DNA of 64,000 bases from Echiichthys vipera. Lineage: Eukaryota > Chordata > Actinopteri > Perciformes > Trachinidae. Position numbers and translations under genes: made by a program. The stretch spans positions 6,241,424-6,305,423 of the forward strand of contig OY829662.1 in NCBI GenBank assembly GCA_963691815.1, given 5' to 3'. The notes under the pieces are model-generated. The model ran no database searches. It was not told where the DNA came from and saw nothing but the letters and a program-made list of their open reading frames with translations. Shown piece after piece: positions 23,221 to 35,999 of this stretch (position 1 is its first letter; each line of letters begins with the position of its first letter).

Positions 23221-26200
23221 ATGTTGCCCTCAACCAGCGCCTGGGTCAGGTCTGCTGTCAGGCTGCTGCCGCGGGGAAACTGGAGCCGAGGTCAGCCCAG
23301 GGTGGTGGTGTTACGGTTTTCCTGTGCTTCAGTACAACCTCAAGGTTTATTATGTATCTGCTCCACTTGTCTCATGTGCCAGACACAACTCCACAGCGCT
23401 TTACTGCTTCATTATCTAATTTCTGAGGGAAATATTAGGTCGCTGCTAAGTGCAATGTTTACTTGACAGTTAACTTACTAGTTTTAGATTAAGATCTTAC
23501 ATTAACACATAGTTATATTAGTTTGTAATGCACTGCAATGTTCAGCAAAAGGCTAGCTGATAATACTTGTGTACTTTTACTTTATGAAGATTTAAATGCA
23601 GGACCTTCTGCTCCTAATGTCATCTGCTAGATCCCACTGTGCCCGACCTACAACAACCAACCAGCAGTGTCAACGTCTGCTCTGAACTCCCATCAAACTG
23701 TGAAACTAGGCAGCGGTGATCAAATATGAATCCAGATACTGTTTTATTGTCTATTTCTCACATAAAGTGTTTTCAGAAACTTATTTTAGCCAAGATTCAA
23801 GAAGCTTTATTTATCCCGAGGGAAATTATTGTGCAACGGTTTCAATACAAAGATGGGAAAGGATCAGAGTGACAATAAGCATAAAAACAAATCAAATCAA
23901 AATAAAGCTAATGTAAAATAAATCAAACAATAACTAAGTGTGACAGAGTGCAACAGACATTGTGGTTAAGCGTAGGTTTAAACAATATACAACAATACGC
24001 ACTGTGCAGTTTAGCAGCAGATTGAAATAAAATAAGTACAAACTAAATAAGTGAGAAGGAGCGATTAGTGAAAACAGTGTTAACAATGTAGCAGCATTTC
24101 CTACAGAACTAAGTGACAGTAAAGCACAGTAAAGTGTAGCAGCAGTAAGTTACAGTACCACTAAATAAAGTGATGTAGTGGTGATATAAAGCGACAGTGG
24201 AGTGTAGCAGCCTTTCTTACACATACATCATGTGCTATTACTAATATATCTGTGAAAAACTAAAACCGTAGTTGTGAAGCTCTCTTCTGTAAAACAACCT
24301 CTGACTGCAGATGAAGCCGCATGATAACTAGTTAAAGCAGGTGCATGTGCATGCAGCATTGAAGGTGCCCACTTCCAAAGTCTTTGCTGTCTGTGTTGTG
24401 TTGCTGTCTGTAGGATGTGTCCGGTGCCCGTGCAGAAACATTTCTGTGAAACCAGGAGGTTTGAAACCAAAGACGGTTCCACCTCGTTACCTGGGCCAGC
24501 CCAGCCCCTTCACTCATCCACACCTCATCAAACATGGTGAGTATTTTTTACAACTGGATGCTGGATTGGGACATTTCCACTTTTTAAGGAAAACCTTCAT
24601 CAGACTCAACACATGTTTATTTATTTAGGCTGTGAAGGGGTCATGTTCCCTTGTGGCACAGGAGCTATTTTAGATCACAGACAACTCAAAGCTGTAGCGG
24701 TTTACACATTTCTGTTCAATCATCACTGTATGTGAATGAAGAAATCAGAATACATTCAGGAGACACATTGTGTGAGTGTAGATGTTAAAGCTGTTCTTAA
24801 ACACTTAAACACCTCATAGTGTATGTCATTTCTGCTCCTCAGGTGAGGTGACCCCAGGCTTGAGCCAGACAGAATACGAGCTCCGCAGACACAGGCTGGC
24901 CTCACTTATCGAGGCCCAGTCAGAGAGGCTGGGACCCTCTGCCTCCTCTAGCAACCATGTGGTCATTGTTTTGTCCCATCCAACCCGCTACATGACCAAT
25001 GACATCCCTTATCCCTTCCACCAGAACCAGGTACGTGTTTATCTCAAGTTGCATTTCTTAATATTCAGTTAAACAGAAACACCATATATATTGATTAGTT
25101 AGTAACTGTAACACCTTATTTCACCTTACAGCACTGATGTACAGCATTTTTGTTGACTCTGTTCTTACTTTGCAGTCTCATGTTCTACTTTTTTTGTCAA
25201 CTGGAATAGTGATTGTTTGCAATTTAAGAAAAGCTTTGCCAATTAACCTGCAGCTAAATGTTCCCCAGGATTTCCTCTACCTCAGTGGCATCCTAGAGCC
25301 TGACAGTGCCTTGGTTCTTTATGGAAAAGGACGACCAGACCAGGCCATCTTGTTCGTCCCCCGCAGAGACCCGGGGAGAGAGCTGTGGGACGGGCCTCGG
25401 TCAGGGAGGGATGGGGCAGCTGCTTTGACTGGCATAGAGAGAGTTCATAGCATAGAAGAACTGGGTGTTGTGCTCAAAAGCCTTAAAGGTGGGTGGGTGT
25501 GTGAAGAATGCATGATTTTTTTCACTGAACAAGATGTTTTGTTTTCTCCTCCCTTTCCCTCTTTAGATCCCTCCACCTCTCCTCCAGTGAACTGGGGTTT
25601 CTTTTTCTATGTCTTGTTGAAACCCGTTGTGTGATGTGACCTGGTATAGTTCCAATGTGCCTATATCTTGAAACTGCTGTTTGTTGAATTTGGTTCTCCC
25701 CTCTGGGATACATGCGTCTTAGCTTCAGCTGCGTCCTTGCTATGAGTAGGTAACGGTCATACCTAACATCAACTCCTCACCTTTCTCTGACATCCATTAG
25801 TGTGTGCCCAAACATCTGGTTGATACAGATGTGGTCGATCTGACTTTCTGTTGTGCGGTTGGTGGAAACCCATGTTGCTTTACAGATGTTCATGTGTGGG
25901 AAATCTGAGCCTCCTAAAACCATGATAATCATGTTACCTATTCCATAAACATTGTTGATTGACATGTCGAGTCTCCCATTAGAATTCCTTTTTTTGGTCT
26001 TGAGTATGTGAGGTAGTTGATTATAGAAGTGGTCCTTGGTTTCATCGTCTGCGTCGTTGATTGGGGAGTAGCAACCGTCTATCTGTCAGAATATTCAGAC
26101 GCACCAGAGTATTCATAAGAGTTGGGTTTTTTTGTTCTTCAATGATGTTCCTATGACATATATGTTTTTTGGGGGGGTTGCCAACCCTAAGCCCTACATT

Positions 26201-29200
26201 CCACCATTTCTGCTTTCTGGCATGTTAACAGTTAATCTATTAGTCTATCTATTATTATATTGTAGGCTCAGGCACACCAACCCAATATCAAAGAACTAGC
26301 AGCACCAAGGGCCGACTGTTTTGTCGCCTCACGTCTCCTGTATCTTTCCCAAAACGTTTCCCTCAAACATGCATGGAAAGCATATACGTTTTGCAGCTGC
26401 GTGAGGGGAAAGAACTCTCCATACTGGCAGGTGGTGTTAATCTGTATTGGTCATTCAAAAAAGGACACCAGAAGACCGAACGCACGGATTCAAAACTCTA
26501 GTTAGCCAGTTAGCTCATTAACATAACAACCCGATTTTGAAAGAACACATGATATTTACCATTATGTCCGTTTCTGCTCAAGAAACTGCAATGATCGCTA
26601 TTGGCCCAACTTTGACCAAGAGTCAGCCGTTGTGTAGTGTGTCCCTGCATTTTTGGTTGTGTAGAAGCGGCCCCGGCACATCAAGCGAAACCAGTTCCTT
26701 CTGCTGTGTAGTGAAAGCTGCAACCAGTACAACCGTGTACCTATTACAGTCTTTCATACCAACAGCGTGTGACAGCCATTTCCAGTTGAACTTTTAATGT
26801 TTCCACTGTTTGTTTAAAAATGAGAACCCTGTAAAAGGGATTTAGATATGCACGTTGTGGTTGCATACAATATATAACTAATGCTAAGAGCCTAAAGCTA
26901 CACCCCAGCCAATGAGCTGGAAATCCCAATCAGAGGCAGCATTGCTTTTGTATTGCTGTGTAGAGTCTAGTAACTTTTATAAACTTTTTAACTTGCTTTT
27001 TTTTCTTGTGTTTTTGTTTTTGAAAGGCTTACAAAATATCCCTCCAATAGTTAATGCATTACATTTTTAATGGCAAATAACCTTTCATTAGGAGGTTAAA
27101 CTATTCTTTAAAAATAACAAAACAGGAGCTTACATTTGACCAGTAACTAATGAGGAATTCACAGTTACCATTTTCTCTCTTCTTTGATGTTCTTTCAGGC
27201 AATGTGCTATGGTACGACAGTTCTCAGCCCGCCCACCCTCGGCTCCACCAGGCTCATGTGGGTCCCATGCTGGAGGCGGGGCCGATGGCACACTCTATAA
27301 GGCCCCTCATACACTCTCTCAGGGCTGTTAAGAGCTCCGCAGAGGTGGCGCTCATGCAAGAAGCAGGTCACATCACAGCACAAGTTGGTGTTTAAATTAC
27401 TCGTTATAGTGTACAATTACCGATAAAGGCCTGCAAATTTTCATGTATTGTGCAGCAATGTGGACTTATATGCTCATTTTTAGGTCCATACTTTTATTTT
27501 TTTTATTTCTACTAGAACATGTTTATCATAGCTGTTAAATAACACAATAATTTAATATATATGACGTTTACAATGCTTTATTGTTACAAAAACACAACTT
27601 TTCTTATACGGCCCATGGCTGCTGCACCTGCATTCACTCTCCGACTTAGACACCATGTTGTAGCACTCGTCTCTTTAAGTCCCTTCCGAAAAAGCCCAGT
27701 CTGCTCTGATTGTTCAGCGTTTTTTGGTCTCTTCATCTATGCCCTTGCTGTCTCTGTTACCTATCTGTCACTGTAGCTGGGAAAAAGACTGTAATGGAGT
27801 ATATTTGCACTTTCTACTGTGAAAATGGCCAATAAAGGCTTCTAAAGCAAAAATTACAGAAGTGATCCAAAATTGATTTGAAATTATCACATTCGGCAAC
27901 TAAGATTACATCCTTCCTTGGCGTTAGCATGTAGCAAAAGTTGCCCACAGGGATTACTTTTACATATGTTAACCTCATTATTTGAAGTGTTGGTCAAGTC
28001 ATATATGTATATGTGACAGGAAATAAGGAAAAGCACAATAGATGTAATAGATAATATAATAGGTGTCACTCTAACTCAAGCCTTGTATTTCAGGCTTTCA
28101 GGAGGACAATGGCTCTGTCTCAAGGAGACGTGGATGAAGCTGTGGTCTTTGCTAAGGTAACTAAAGATATCTGTTGAATAGCTAAAGCTAATAAGCTTTA
28201 GCAGGTGTTTAGTTGATCATGATGAAATAAACAATATAGGGGTGACCCCGAATAGTCGACTATTCGACGATTTGCTCTGAGGAGCCTGATGAGACTGCCA
28301 ATCTCACAGTCGAATCGTCGCACAATGTGGTTATGAAACAATTGATTATTACATTCTGGCTCTGGGGGTGCTGAATGTCTGATTTTACATATAGATGCTT
28401 GGTTTCTCCCAATAAACCATGATAAATAGGCCATTTGCGTATAAATCTAAGTCTATTAATAAATACTGTTGCTAAAATCGTGAAAATAACTCATGTACTT
28501 TTAATCTGTCTCCTTAGTGTGCAGGATTAACCCCCTCCCCCTCTTAGACTAAGTTGTACTATCCAGGATCCGGCACCGTCAGAGCGCATCTTGGCTGGGC
28601 TTTAAATCTATCTGGGCGTCAGAAATACAACAGTCTGCTACCGTTTAATCATCAGCATCATTTCATTTGAATATTTGCCCATTTGTTGTTTTTCATTATA
28701 GAAGTTCAGTCTGACACAGTCGGACACAGCGCTGTTAAAGTGAAACTACACTTCTAAATATACCGTCAGCTATTGTCAAAGAAAGATGCAAACAAAACAC
28801 ATTTATGTTATGAGAACAAATACTTTTAATAAGATGCTCTATTATAAATCAGAAATCACATCTCCCAGTAACCCCTCAGCGTGCACCACTGGACTCACAT
28901 GCACCCGCCACTGTCTGCGTCATGTCCATGGCTCGCCACCCTGGATCAGAGGGTTTTTCATGAGCCACAAAAAAAAAGATTCTACGATTAGTCGACTATT
29001 GGTTTAGACGCGGCAAATCAGATTTGACTCTGAGAGTTTTTAGTCGGGGACACCCCTAGAACAATAGCTACTGATGTGGAATAAAGATGTTGGTTTATCA
29101 AAATTATATATTTTATTTACAGATAACCAGGGGCAAATCGATAGTTTAGTTTTAGCTTTAGATGGCTGACGTTAGCTTAACAGTTATCTCACTAACTAGC

Positions 29201-32200
29201 TTGTTGTTTTAGCTGTCTTATTTGGCTGTTTCTCCATGGCGGATATTAAGCTGACAACAGCTGTTACAGCTCAAAGAATACAAAGACAGAGCGCAGTTAT
29301 GTTTGATTGCTCCGTTTTGTAGTTTGTGTAAATTGCTGTTTTCACAGAAATTACACATTATTATTCCATAATGAATTTTTATATTGTTAACCTTTTTTCA
29401 TATGTATTTACTGTGTTTTGCTTTTGTAGAACAGTATAAATGACAACAAACACGAAGCCCCAACTAAACTAACTTATCCCATAAAATCTTTTGTTAATCT
29501 TACAGTTTGATTTTGAGAATCGGCTCCATGGTGCCAACTTCCTGGCCTATCCCCCTGTTGTCGCTGGAGGGAATCGAGCTAATACTCTGCACTACATAAA
29601 CAACAACCAGATTATCAAGGTAAAGCAAGGTGTTGTATGTGCTAACGGATCCGTCCTGTCTCATAAGGTGCGATGAACATCCACATTAAGCTTTCTGAAG
29701 AGCGGTTATGTATATAAAGTAATGACTGAATACCTTAAAGGCGGACTCCATCTGCAGTCTCAATGGAAAAGCCCAAAGCAGTGACATGGGTTACCACAGT
29801 AAGCTAATAACTAAGCTTATGAATAATGTGAAGCTAGCATTAGCTGAGTCAACGTTAGCTGTGCTGAGTTTGGAAATAACGCACAGAAGCCAAGCAATGT
29901 AACATTACTGCTGTGAGCGCTAGAGGTGGGGGAGAAAAAACGATTCTTGAATGCATCGCCATTCTCTCTTGAAATATTATAACGTCAACAGGGCTGCATC
30001 ATGTTTTACATTTTCATGGTAGAACAAGCTGTCATTGACTACACCGCATCAATCATGAGGATTGAAGCCAATAATTTTCCCTTTCTCACGGTGTATTGCA
30101 TAAGAAGTAACGTTGAATCGGAGCCAGGCAATCCTGGCATTCAACCCGTACTCGTTCCGAACTCCTCACATATGGATTTTGGTTAGGACTTGTTGCCATC
30201 ACAGTCCGATAACCGTCAAAGATCTAGTCATGATATTTTACAGGTGTGTAGCTAAGATCAATATAAAGGCTGAGTTCAAAGATGGACGTGGTCCTAGCAA
30301 GGGAGGCGGAAGTAGGGGGTTTGGAATTAGGAAAGGTACATAATGATATAAAAATAATAATAATAACCAACCTGCCCTTTAACTGATTACACCCTTCTTT
30401 CCTCCACAAGGATGGTGAAATGGTGCTTCTTGATGGTGGTTGTGAATACTTTGGTTACGTCAGTGATATCACTCGAACATGGCCAGTGAATGGAAAGTAA
30501 GTTTTGAGAAAATAATTCAAAGCAGAAAGCTGTGCTTTCTTCACTGGTTGATTTCTAAATGCACACTCTTTAGTCCTAAACATTTGTTGCTTGATCATGC
30601 ACATTACTTCCAGATTGTTCCCTCGTTGGATATTTTTAGGAAGTATTATGTCCTGTTGTTGTAGATGATTTGTATTAAAATCAATCGTCCACATCTTTTA
30701 GATTCTAGGGCCTTTTAAAGTAGTGTAACAGTGTTTTTGAGATTGTTCCTATGACAGACAACAGACACATCTTAACTGTCTGGTGCCCCCATCTCCTTCC
30801 TACCAGATTCAGCCTTGCCCAGGCTGAGCTGTACGAGGCCGTCTTGGAGGTCCAGCACTCTTGTTTGTCTCTTTGCTCCCCGGGCGTCAGTCTGGATCAC
30901 ATCTACAGTACCATGCTGGCTCTGCTGGGACGACAGCTCAGGCGGCTAGGCATCGTCAGAGCCTCCACCAGTGATGCTGATGTCCTAAAGGTAATAATGA
31001 GTGAAATGTAATTGAAATCTTGCCCTGCTGTTGAATATCAATCAACCACACCAGAGAGTACATGAAACTATCTGATTATTGCTGTTATCATGTCAGCTGG
31101 GAATTAGATTTAAACATCTTTGGTTGACTTTATTTATGTCCTCACCAGTGGTTTACGGTCAAGAAAAAGCTATAAGCTCCTTTGGCCAATGTAAATGATG
31201 AGGTGGCCTAATTACAGCCTCCATGAAACACAATATGCTTGTTGAACTTTGTATAAAAGCGGAACTTTCCCGTAGTGGTTCTTTTCAGGGAAATAAAACA
31301 TGCAAGCCAAACCAAATCTGAATTCACTGATTTCTCTAATAATACATTAAATAGGCCTGGAAAGCTTTAGGCCTCTTCCTCCGCTTTGTTGTCTTCTGGA
31401 TTGGGTGACTGGTTGATGATGGGGTTTCCCTGTGAGAGACCTTCATTCAAAGCTGGGCTCACAGTCCTCATAAATTTTGGCCATGCTCGCTGCATGGTTT
31501 TAGTAACAAAGATGTCAGTGTGTCATGTGGTCGGTCAGTTGGACCGCTTTGGTCCAGTATTGAATGTGTTTGATGAATTGCATGGATATTCATGGTCCCT
31601 AGAGGATGGATCCTACAGATTGTGGGGATCCCCTGCTGCCACTAGCAGGTCCAAGTTTCCCATTATGAACCCATGAGGCATCCAAATGTTTTGAGCATGG
31701 TTGCATTGGTAGCATTGCTTCTTAATAAGGCTTACGAAATAAAGGGCAAATCCTACTTCCTGCATTTTTATCTTACACAAAAAAATGTGGTACGCTGTGG
31801 TTTTAACATTACATGGGGATACAAAATGTTTTTATTTTGAAATTCTAAAACAGATTTTTGATTATAACATCACATTTATACAAAGTGCAAATGATCTCAT
31901 ATATGGAAGATTCCTGAGAATTGCATGTTGGAATTAGTGTTCACCTTTAGTTTTGTTGTTTAGATGCCGCTGGATTGAGTTGTGCTCTGTGAGTGCAGGT
32001 AGAAAGTGATCAGATGAAGCCAGAGTGGCACCTGAATGTCATGTCATTTATGTTTAGCAACAGGCTTTGGCTGCTCTGGGACTTCTGGTTGACAATAGCA
32101 AAGTTCTGTAAGACTGCTTAAAGCTTTAATTATGTTACACTCATCCCAGGCTGCACGACGGTACTGCCCCCACCACGTCGGGCATTACCTGGGCATGGAC

Positions 32201-32634
32201 GTACACGACACTCCAGAGCTGTCTCGCTCACAACCTTTACAGCCAGGGATGGTCATCACCATCGAACCAGGTAAAGATAAACAAGCCTTTTGAATACCTT
32301 TTTACTCCTCCTTAAACAAGAATCCAAACCATTCACACCATCCATCCCAGTACCTTTGGTGGACAGGAACAGTCCCTCTTTACACACGATCTATTCTACA
32401 TTCTCTATCATGTTTCACGTTGGTCCTCTTTCAAACATTTTCCCATTTCCTCCTTCTATTGTCACAGGGTTGTACATCAGCGAGGACAATGACCAGGTAC
32501 CAAAGCGTTTCCGTGGCTTGGGCGTCAGGATTGAGGATGACGTGGCGATCCGAGACAAGGGAGGCCCTCTCATTCTGTCCTCTGACGCACCGAAGACCAT
32601 CGCCGATGTAGAGAAGGCCTGTGCCCAGAGATAG
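23221..32634 (+). CDS. xpnpep3: Xaa-Pro aminopeptidase 3, mitochondrial
   Basis: Eleven coding exons: 23221-23344, 24414-24536, 24843-25030, 25269-25488, 27199-27383, 28094-28156, 29506-29619, 30411-30496, 30807-30990, 32150-32270, 32468-32634. Phases agree and give 524 aa (human 507). The first 50 or so residues are rich in Arg and Ser and lack acids, as in a mitochondrial presequence. The creatinase N-domain follows (YLGQPSPFTHPH ... VPRRDPGRELWDGPRSG). The pita-bread domain has the five metal ligands: Asp in VLLDGGC (about 347), Asp in VSDITRTWP (about 358), His in HHVGHYLG (about 441), Glu in TIEPG (about 468) and Glu in RIEDD (about 492). The enzyme removes an N-terminal residue preceding proline and trims imported mitochondrial proteins; human loss causes a nephronophthisis-like disease. 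Two donors are weak (GTTTAT after exon 1, GTTGGT after exon 5) but are fixed by phase. Confidence 0.97.
23790..23970 (-). repeat. Antisense LINE 3'-tail remnant in xpnpep3 intron 1
   Basis: GAAGCTTTATTTATCCCGAG, read in reverse, gives the ...GGGATAAATAAAGC tail of fish LINEs. Low-complexity A-rich sequence follows. Confidence 0.5.
25690..26100 (-). mobile_element. RTE-type LINE endonuclease fragment
   Basis: On the minus strand the sequence reads PINDADDETKDHFYNQL, then DFPHMNICKATWVSTNRTTE, SQIDHICIN and GHTLMDVR...RYDRYLLIA. These are the middle and end of an apurinic-type endonuclease as found in RTE-clade LINEs. No reverse transcriptase follows. It lies antisense in xpnpep3 intron 4. Confidence 0.75.
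28237..29058. mobile_element. Non-autonomous hAT-like element with 8-bp target duplication
   Basis: The left end TAGGGGTGACCCCGA mirrors the right end TCGGGGACACCCCTA. The flanks AAACAATA (28229-28236) and GAACAATA (29059-29066) match at 7 of 8 bases, the 8-bp duplication expected of hAT. Both ends also contain TAGTCGACTATT-like palindromes. No transposase ORF is present. It lies in xpnpep3 intron 6. Confidence 0.85.
31490..31690 (+). repeat. Dispersed fish repeat, copy 2 (xpnpep3 intron 9)
   Basis: TTTGGTCCAGTATTGAATGT, ATTCATGGTCCCTAGAGGAT and following blocks are related to 3670-3900 in chadl intron 4. It is non-coding. Confidence 0.5.
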
Positions 32635-32872
32635 AGCAGAGAAAAACTGACAAGTTAACAAGAGAGCCACAGCATCGATGGCAGGCAGTGTGCTGGGCTT
32701 TTCCATCCATATCCATGGTGATGACATCATCAGGCTCAGGGCCCAGGTACATGAAAGGTGGGAACACACTGCAAGACTGTTTTTAGTCTCAGCAAGGCCT
32801 CAAAAAGAAATCTGGTGCGGACGGTCATAGATTTTGTTGTCTATCTAAATGTTTAAAGGAAGCTGAGCTGTG

Positions 32873-32878
32873 AATAAA
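32873..32878 (+). terminator. xpnpep3 polyadenylation signal (AATAAA)
   Basis: A canonical AATAAA lies about 240 bases beyond the xpnpep3 stop. Confidence 0.6.
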
Positions 32879-33528
32879 AACCTAGGTACAACAGTAAAAC
32901 CTTGTGCATAAAGTGTATATTCAGCTGAAGACCCAGTGATTAGATGCAAAACCCTATTTTTAACCTATATGTTTTTCAGAATTACCATCATCATGTAATT
33001 GTTTGTTGTCTGCATACACAGACTTAATGTGTCTCTTACACACACAGAAAGCATGATTCTTCGTCAGCTCATGCTTCAGTACAAAAGATAAAAACATCAA
33101 CTGTTGAACATTCACTCACTGAGCTTCAGGAAGAGCATGTTGAATAAACAGAGCACCATGGTAATGCACAGAAGTGATGAATAAAGATGATCCTGTCTTA
33201 AACAGCTGCTCCTGACAAACTTGGAATAATGGTAATGAATGCACAAATACACTGAAATGGCTTAAAAAGTGTACACTGAAAAGTGTGTGTGTGTTGTGTC
33301 TTTTCAGGAGAGAGAAAAATGTGTTCATATGTATTTGAAAGATCTCATCTAATTTTTAATGCTAATACATGCCTTTTATTTACTTTCTGCAGACAAAACA
33401 AGGGGAATTGAATCAAGTTTAAGAATGTAGGCTAGTAATTTGAGTCTGATTTAAAGGCAACTATACCTCAGTCCAAAGAAGTAATGAGTGAGGGGACTAC
33501 AGAGGCTTTGGACTACACTCTGTAACTA

Positions 33529-34134
33529 AGGGCGTACTCACACTGTCCTTCCGGACCGCGACCCGGGCTTTAGGGTACTTGTCCCCCCTCCCTCTCCCCC
33601 CCGCGCCCCAGCCCTGTTTGTACTCACACTGCCAGGGCCGGCCAATGCTTCTTGCTGTCCATACGCCATCACGCCGTAACACGTCACACGCATTGATCGC
33701 GTGTGTGTGGCTTTGTTTACAAATCTTTCCACAGACCTCAGAGTTTTTGTGCGTCTTGTCGACTGTTTTTGAATATTTTCATCCGACCAAATCTGCAGTA
33801 AACACTCCACCTCCGCATCACACCAACGTGAACCTTTCACCGCCATTGTTGTTGTTGTTAAATGTCCGCGCATGGTCCGTCCTTCTATTTACATGTCCGA
33901 ACAGGCGGACATAACGCTACTGCCGTAGGGCTCGTGCTCGTACACGTGCGCACGCTCGTGCTCGTACATGTGCAAACGGCTCCGCTAAAGCCCAGCTCTT
34001 TCAAGCGGGCCGTGGACGGTCCGCTGGCCGCAGTTATGCGCGGAGCGGGTGCACTCACACTGCTTAAAGGTACTAGGCTTTAGCTGAAAAAACGGTTTTG
34101 GCCCCGGCCAGAAGGACAGTGTGAGTACGCCCTT
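33529..34134 (-). mobile_element. MITE with Myb/SANT-like coding remnant
   Basis: The left end TAAGGGCGTACTCACACTGT continues CCTTC and is the exact inverse of GAAGGACAGTGTGAGTACGC followed by CCTTA at the right end, a terminal inverted repeat of about 25 bases. Inside, the minus strand reads MAVKGSRWCDAEVECLLQIW and SDENIQKQS, a Myb/SANT-like domain typical of PIF/Harbinger accessory proteins. The same motif recurs at 13325. Two GCTCGTGCTCGTACACGTGC-like units form a short internal tandem. Target duplication was not resolved. Confidence 0.8.
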
Positions 34135-35219
34135 AGATTTAGAATGGGGGTAGTACGTTTAGGGTGAATGCGGTGAAAAGTTTAGACAGATTCAACTTTT
34201 GGAGGAACGCAACCCGACGTCACAATGCATTGACCAATGCGATCAGACTTGTTACAGTCCCCTTGAGTTGTGAGAGTCCTGTACAGTTAACATCACGGCC
34301 ACAAGTCAGTTTTAAGAAACTAGGACAGTAAAAAATGAAACACAGGCACTTACCTGCCCAGGAGTCTGTGTAACAACTGATTGTTTCCTGCAATAAGCTC
34401 CAGTGCAAAGCTCAGTCCCTCCGTCTCCTTTCTTCCTCTCTTTCTTTGTAAAATAAAGCTGTCTTATAAATGCGGACGGAAATGTCGAGCTCATAACAAC
34501 GATCTGACGGATTATAAGTGGAATGTAAAGTTTACTTGTGCTACATTAAGGGGGTTCAAGAACACAACAGGACGTCACACAAACAGGCCATAAGTGACAC
34601 TCGCACCGGAGCTGTGTGAACGCAGCCTTACACCAGTGGTTCTTGTGCTCAACTTACAGACACCTTTAAATAGATTTAATTTTTTGTATGTCACATGATT
34701 TGCCATATAAGGTGCACCCCATGATGTTGAAGTGTCTGTCACACTTGCACTGTTGTTTCAGACAGTTGAAGTTACAGTTCAAAAACCTAATTTTGTAATT
34801 TCTTGTTGCTTTCACATATAATACAGATATTTAAGTAAGTTCAATCTGCAGTTTACCTAGTGATGCACTGAGTTAGTCTTGGTGACCAAAACGGATTACA
34901 CCGATGCCAATGGTTTGCCTTTTTATCAAGAGGTGGGCACACCTGATTTGACACTAGAAGACTGCCTTCACACTAATTTACTGAAGGAGGGTAGTCTCTC
35001 TGAGTTCACCTTAAACCCCGGTTTTAGACGTGTACATACAAACTTGACATCACAACCAGTTTGGAGACCAATTCTGGTTCATTATTAAACTTTCAAAACT
35101 GTAACTGTTGACTCATTTATTCACTTTTTACACAAGTTAAATGTTTTCAGTGTTGTGCGGCTTTGTATAAACTTTAATTATGTAGAGTTGCTCCTTTAAC
35201 AGTGTTACAGTATTGGATT
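34135..35219. other. Spacer between MITEs
   Basis: No gene, RNA or repeat with clear borders was recognised. Confidence 0.35.
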
Positions 35220-35227
35220 ATTTAAAT

Positions 35228-35431
35228 CAGGGGTTTCCAATCCTGCTCCCGGAGAGCTACCGCCCTGCATGTTTTAGGTTTCTCCCTGCTCTTACACACA
35301 TGATTCCTCGTTATCAAGCAGCTGAAGTCTGTGACAGCTTCGGTCATTGTGAGACCCGGGTGTGTTGGAGCAGAGAGAAACCTCAAACATGCAGAGCAGT
35401 GGCCCTCCAGGAGCAGGATTGGAAACCACTG
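35228..35431. mobile_element. 204-bp hAT MITE
   Basis: CAGGGGTTTCCAATCCTGCT at the left end is mirrored by AGCAGGATTGGAAACCACTG at the right end. The perfect 8-bp direct repeat ATTTAAAT flanks it (35220-35227 and 35432-35439). It is non-coding and well preserved. Confidence 0.9.
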
Positions 35432-35659
35432 ATTTAAATGGACACTTCTTTTGCGTAGCCACAGAGATTTCTTCAGATTCCCTGAATCTTGGTATCATGG
35501 ACTGTAGATGATGAAATACACATATAATGTCTTTTAATTTCCCACCAGGTGTTTTCTTTTAGCATTTCACAAATTCTCCAGTCTTTTGTTACCACTATCA
35601 CAACTTTTTTTTTTAAATATGTTGCTGGCATCAAATTCAAAATGGGCATATCCTTTTTT

Positions 35660-35870
35660 TTTTTAAGAATAGAATAGCCTTTATTGTCATTGCATTTGCA
35701 TACAACGAAATTGGAGTGCTACTCCCCCTTGGTACATTTTTAGAAAAGAATATATAATAAAACAATAAGCAAAGTATAATATAAGCAATAAAAACACAAT
35801 ATAGTATAAACAATATAATAATGTGAACGGTATAGACAGATGGGGAACAGTATAAACAGATGGGTGGAGA
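35660..35870 (-). repeat. Antisense LINE 3'-tail remnant
   Basis: GAATAGCCTTTATTGTCATT and an A-rich tract, read in reverse, resemble the end of fish LINE 3' UTRs. Short repeated GTATAAACA(GA)TGGG-type units lie at 35830-35870. Confidence 0.45.
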
Positions 35871-35999
35871 ACAGAAACTATACTAAAATATGTATATTTA
35901 GAGTATATTTTAAATGACATTTGATGTGTTTTGTTTGTGCTATTTTCAATTAAACATTTCAATCACATTCTGTTTGTATTTACACATTTTAAACGGGGT

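Noticed and set aside
24489..32634. Search for a DNAJB7-like intronless gene in xpnpep3 introns
   Set aside because: No J-domain HPD motif or matching ORF was seen on either strand.
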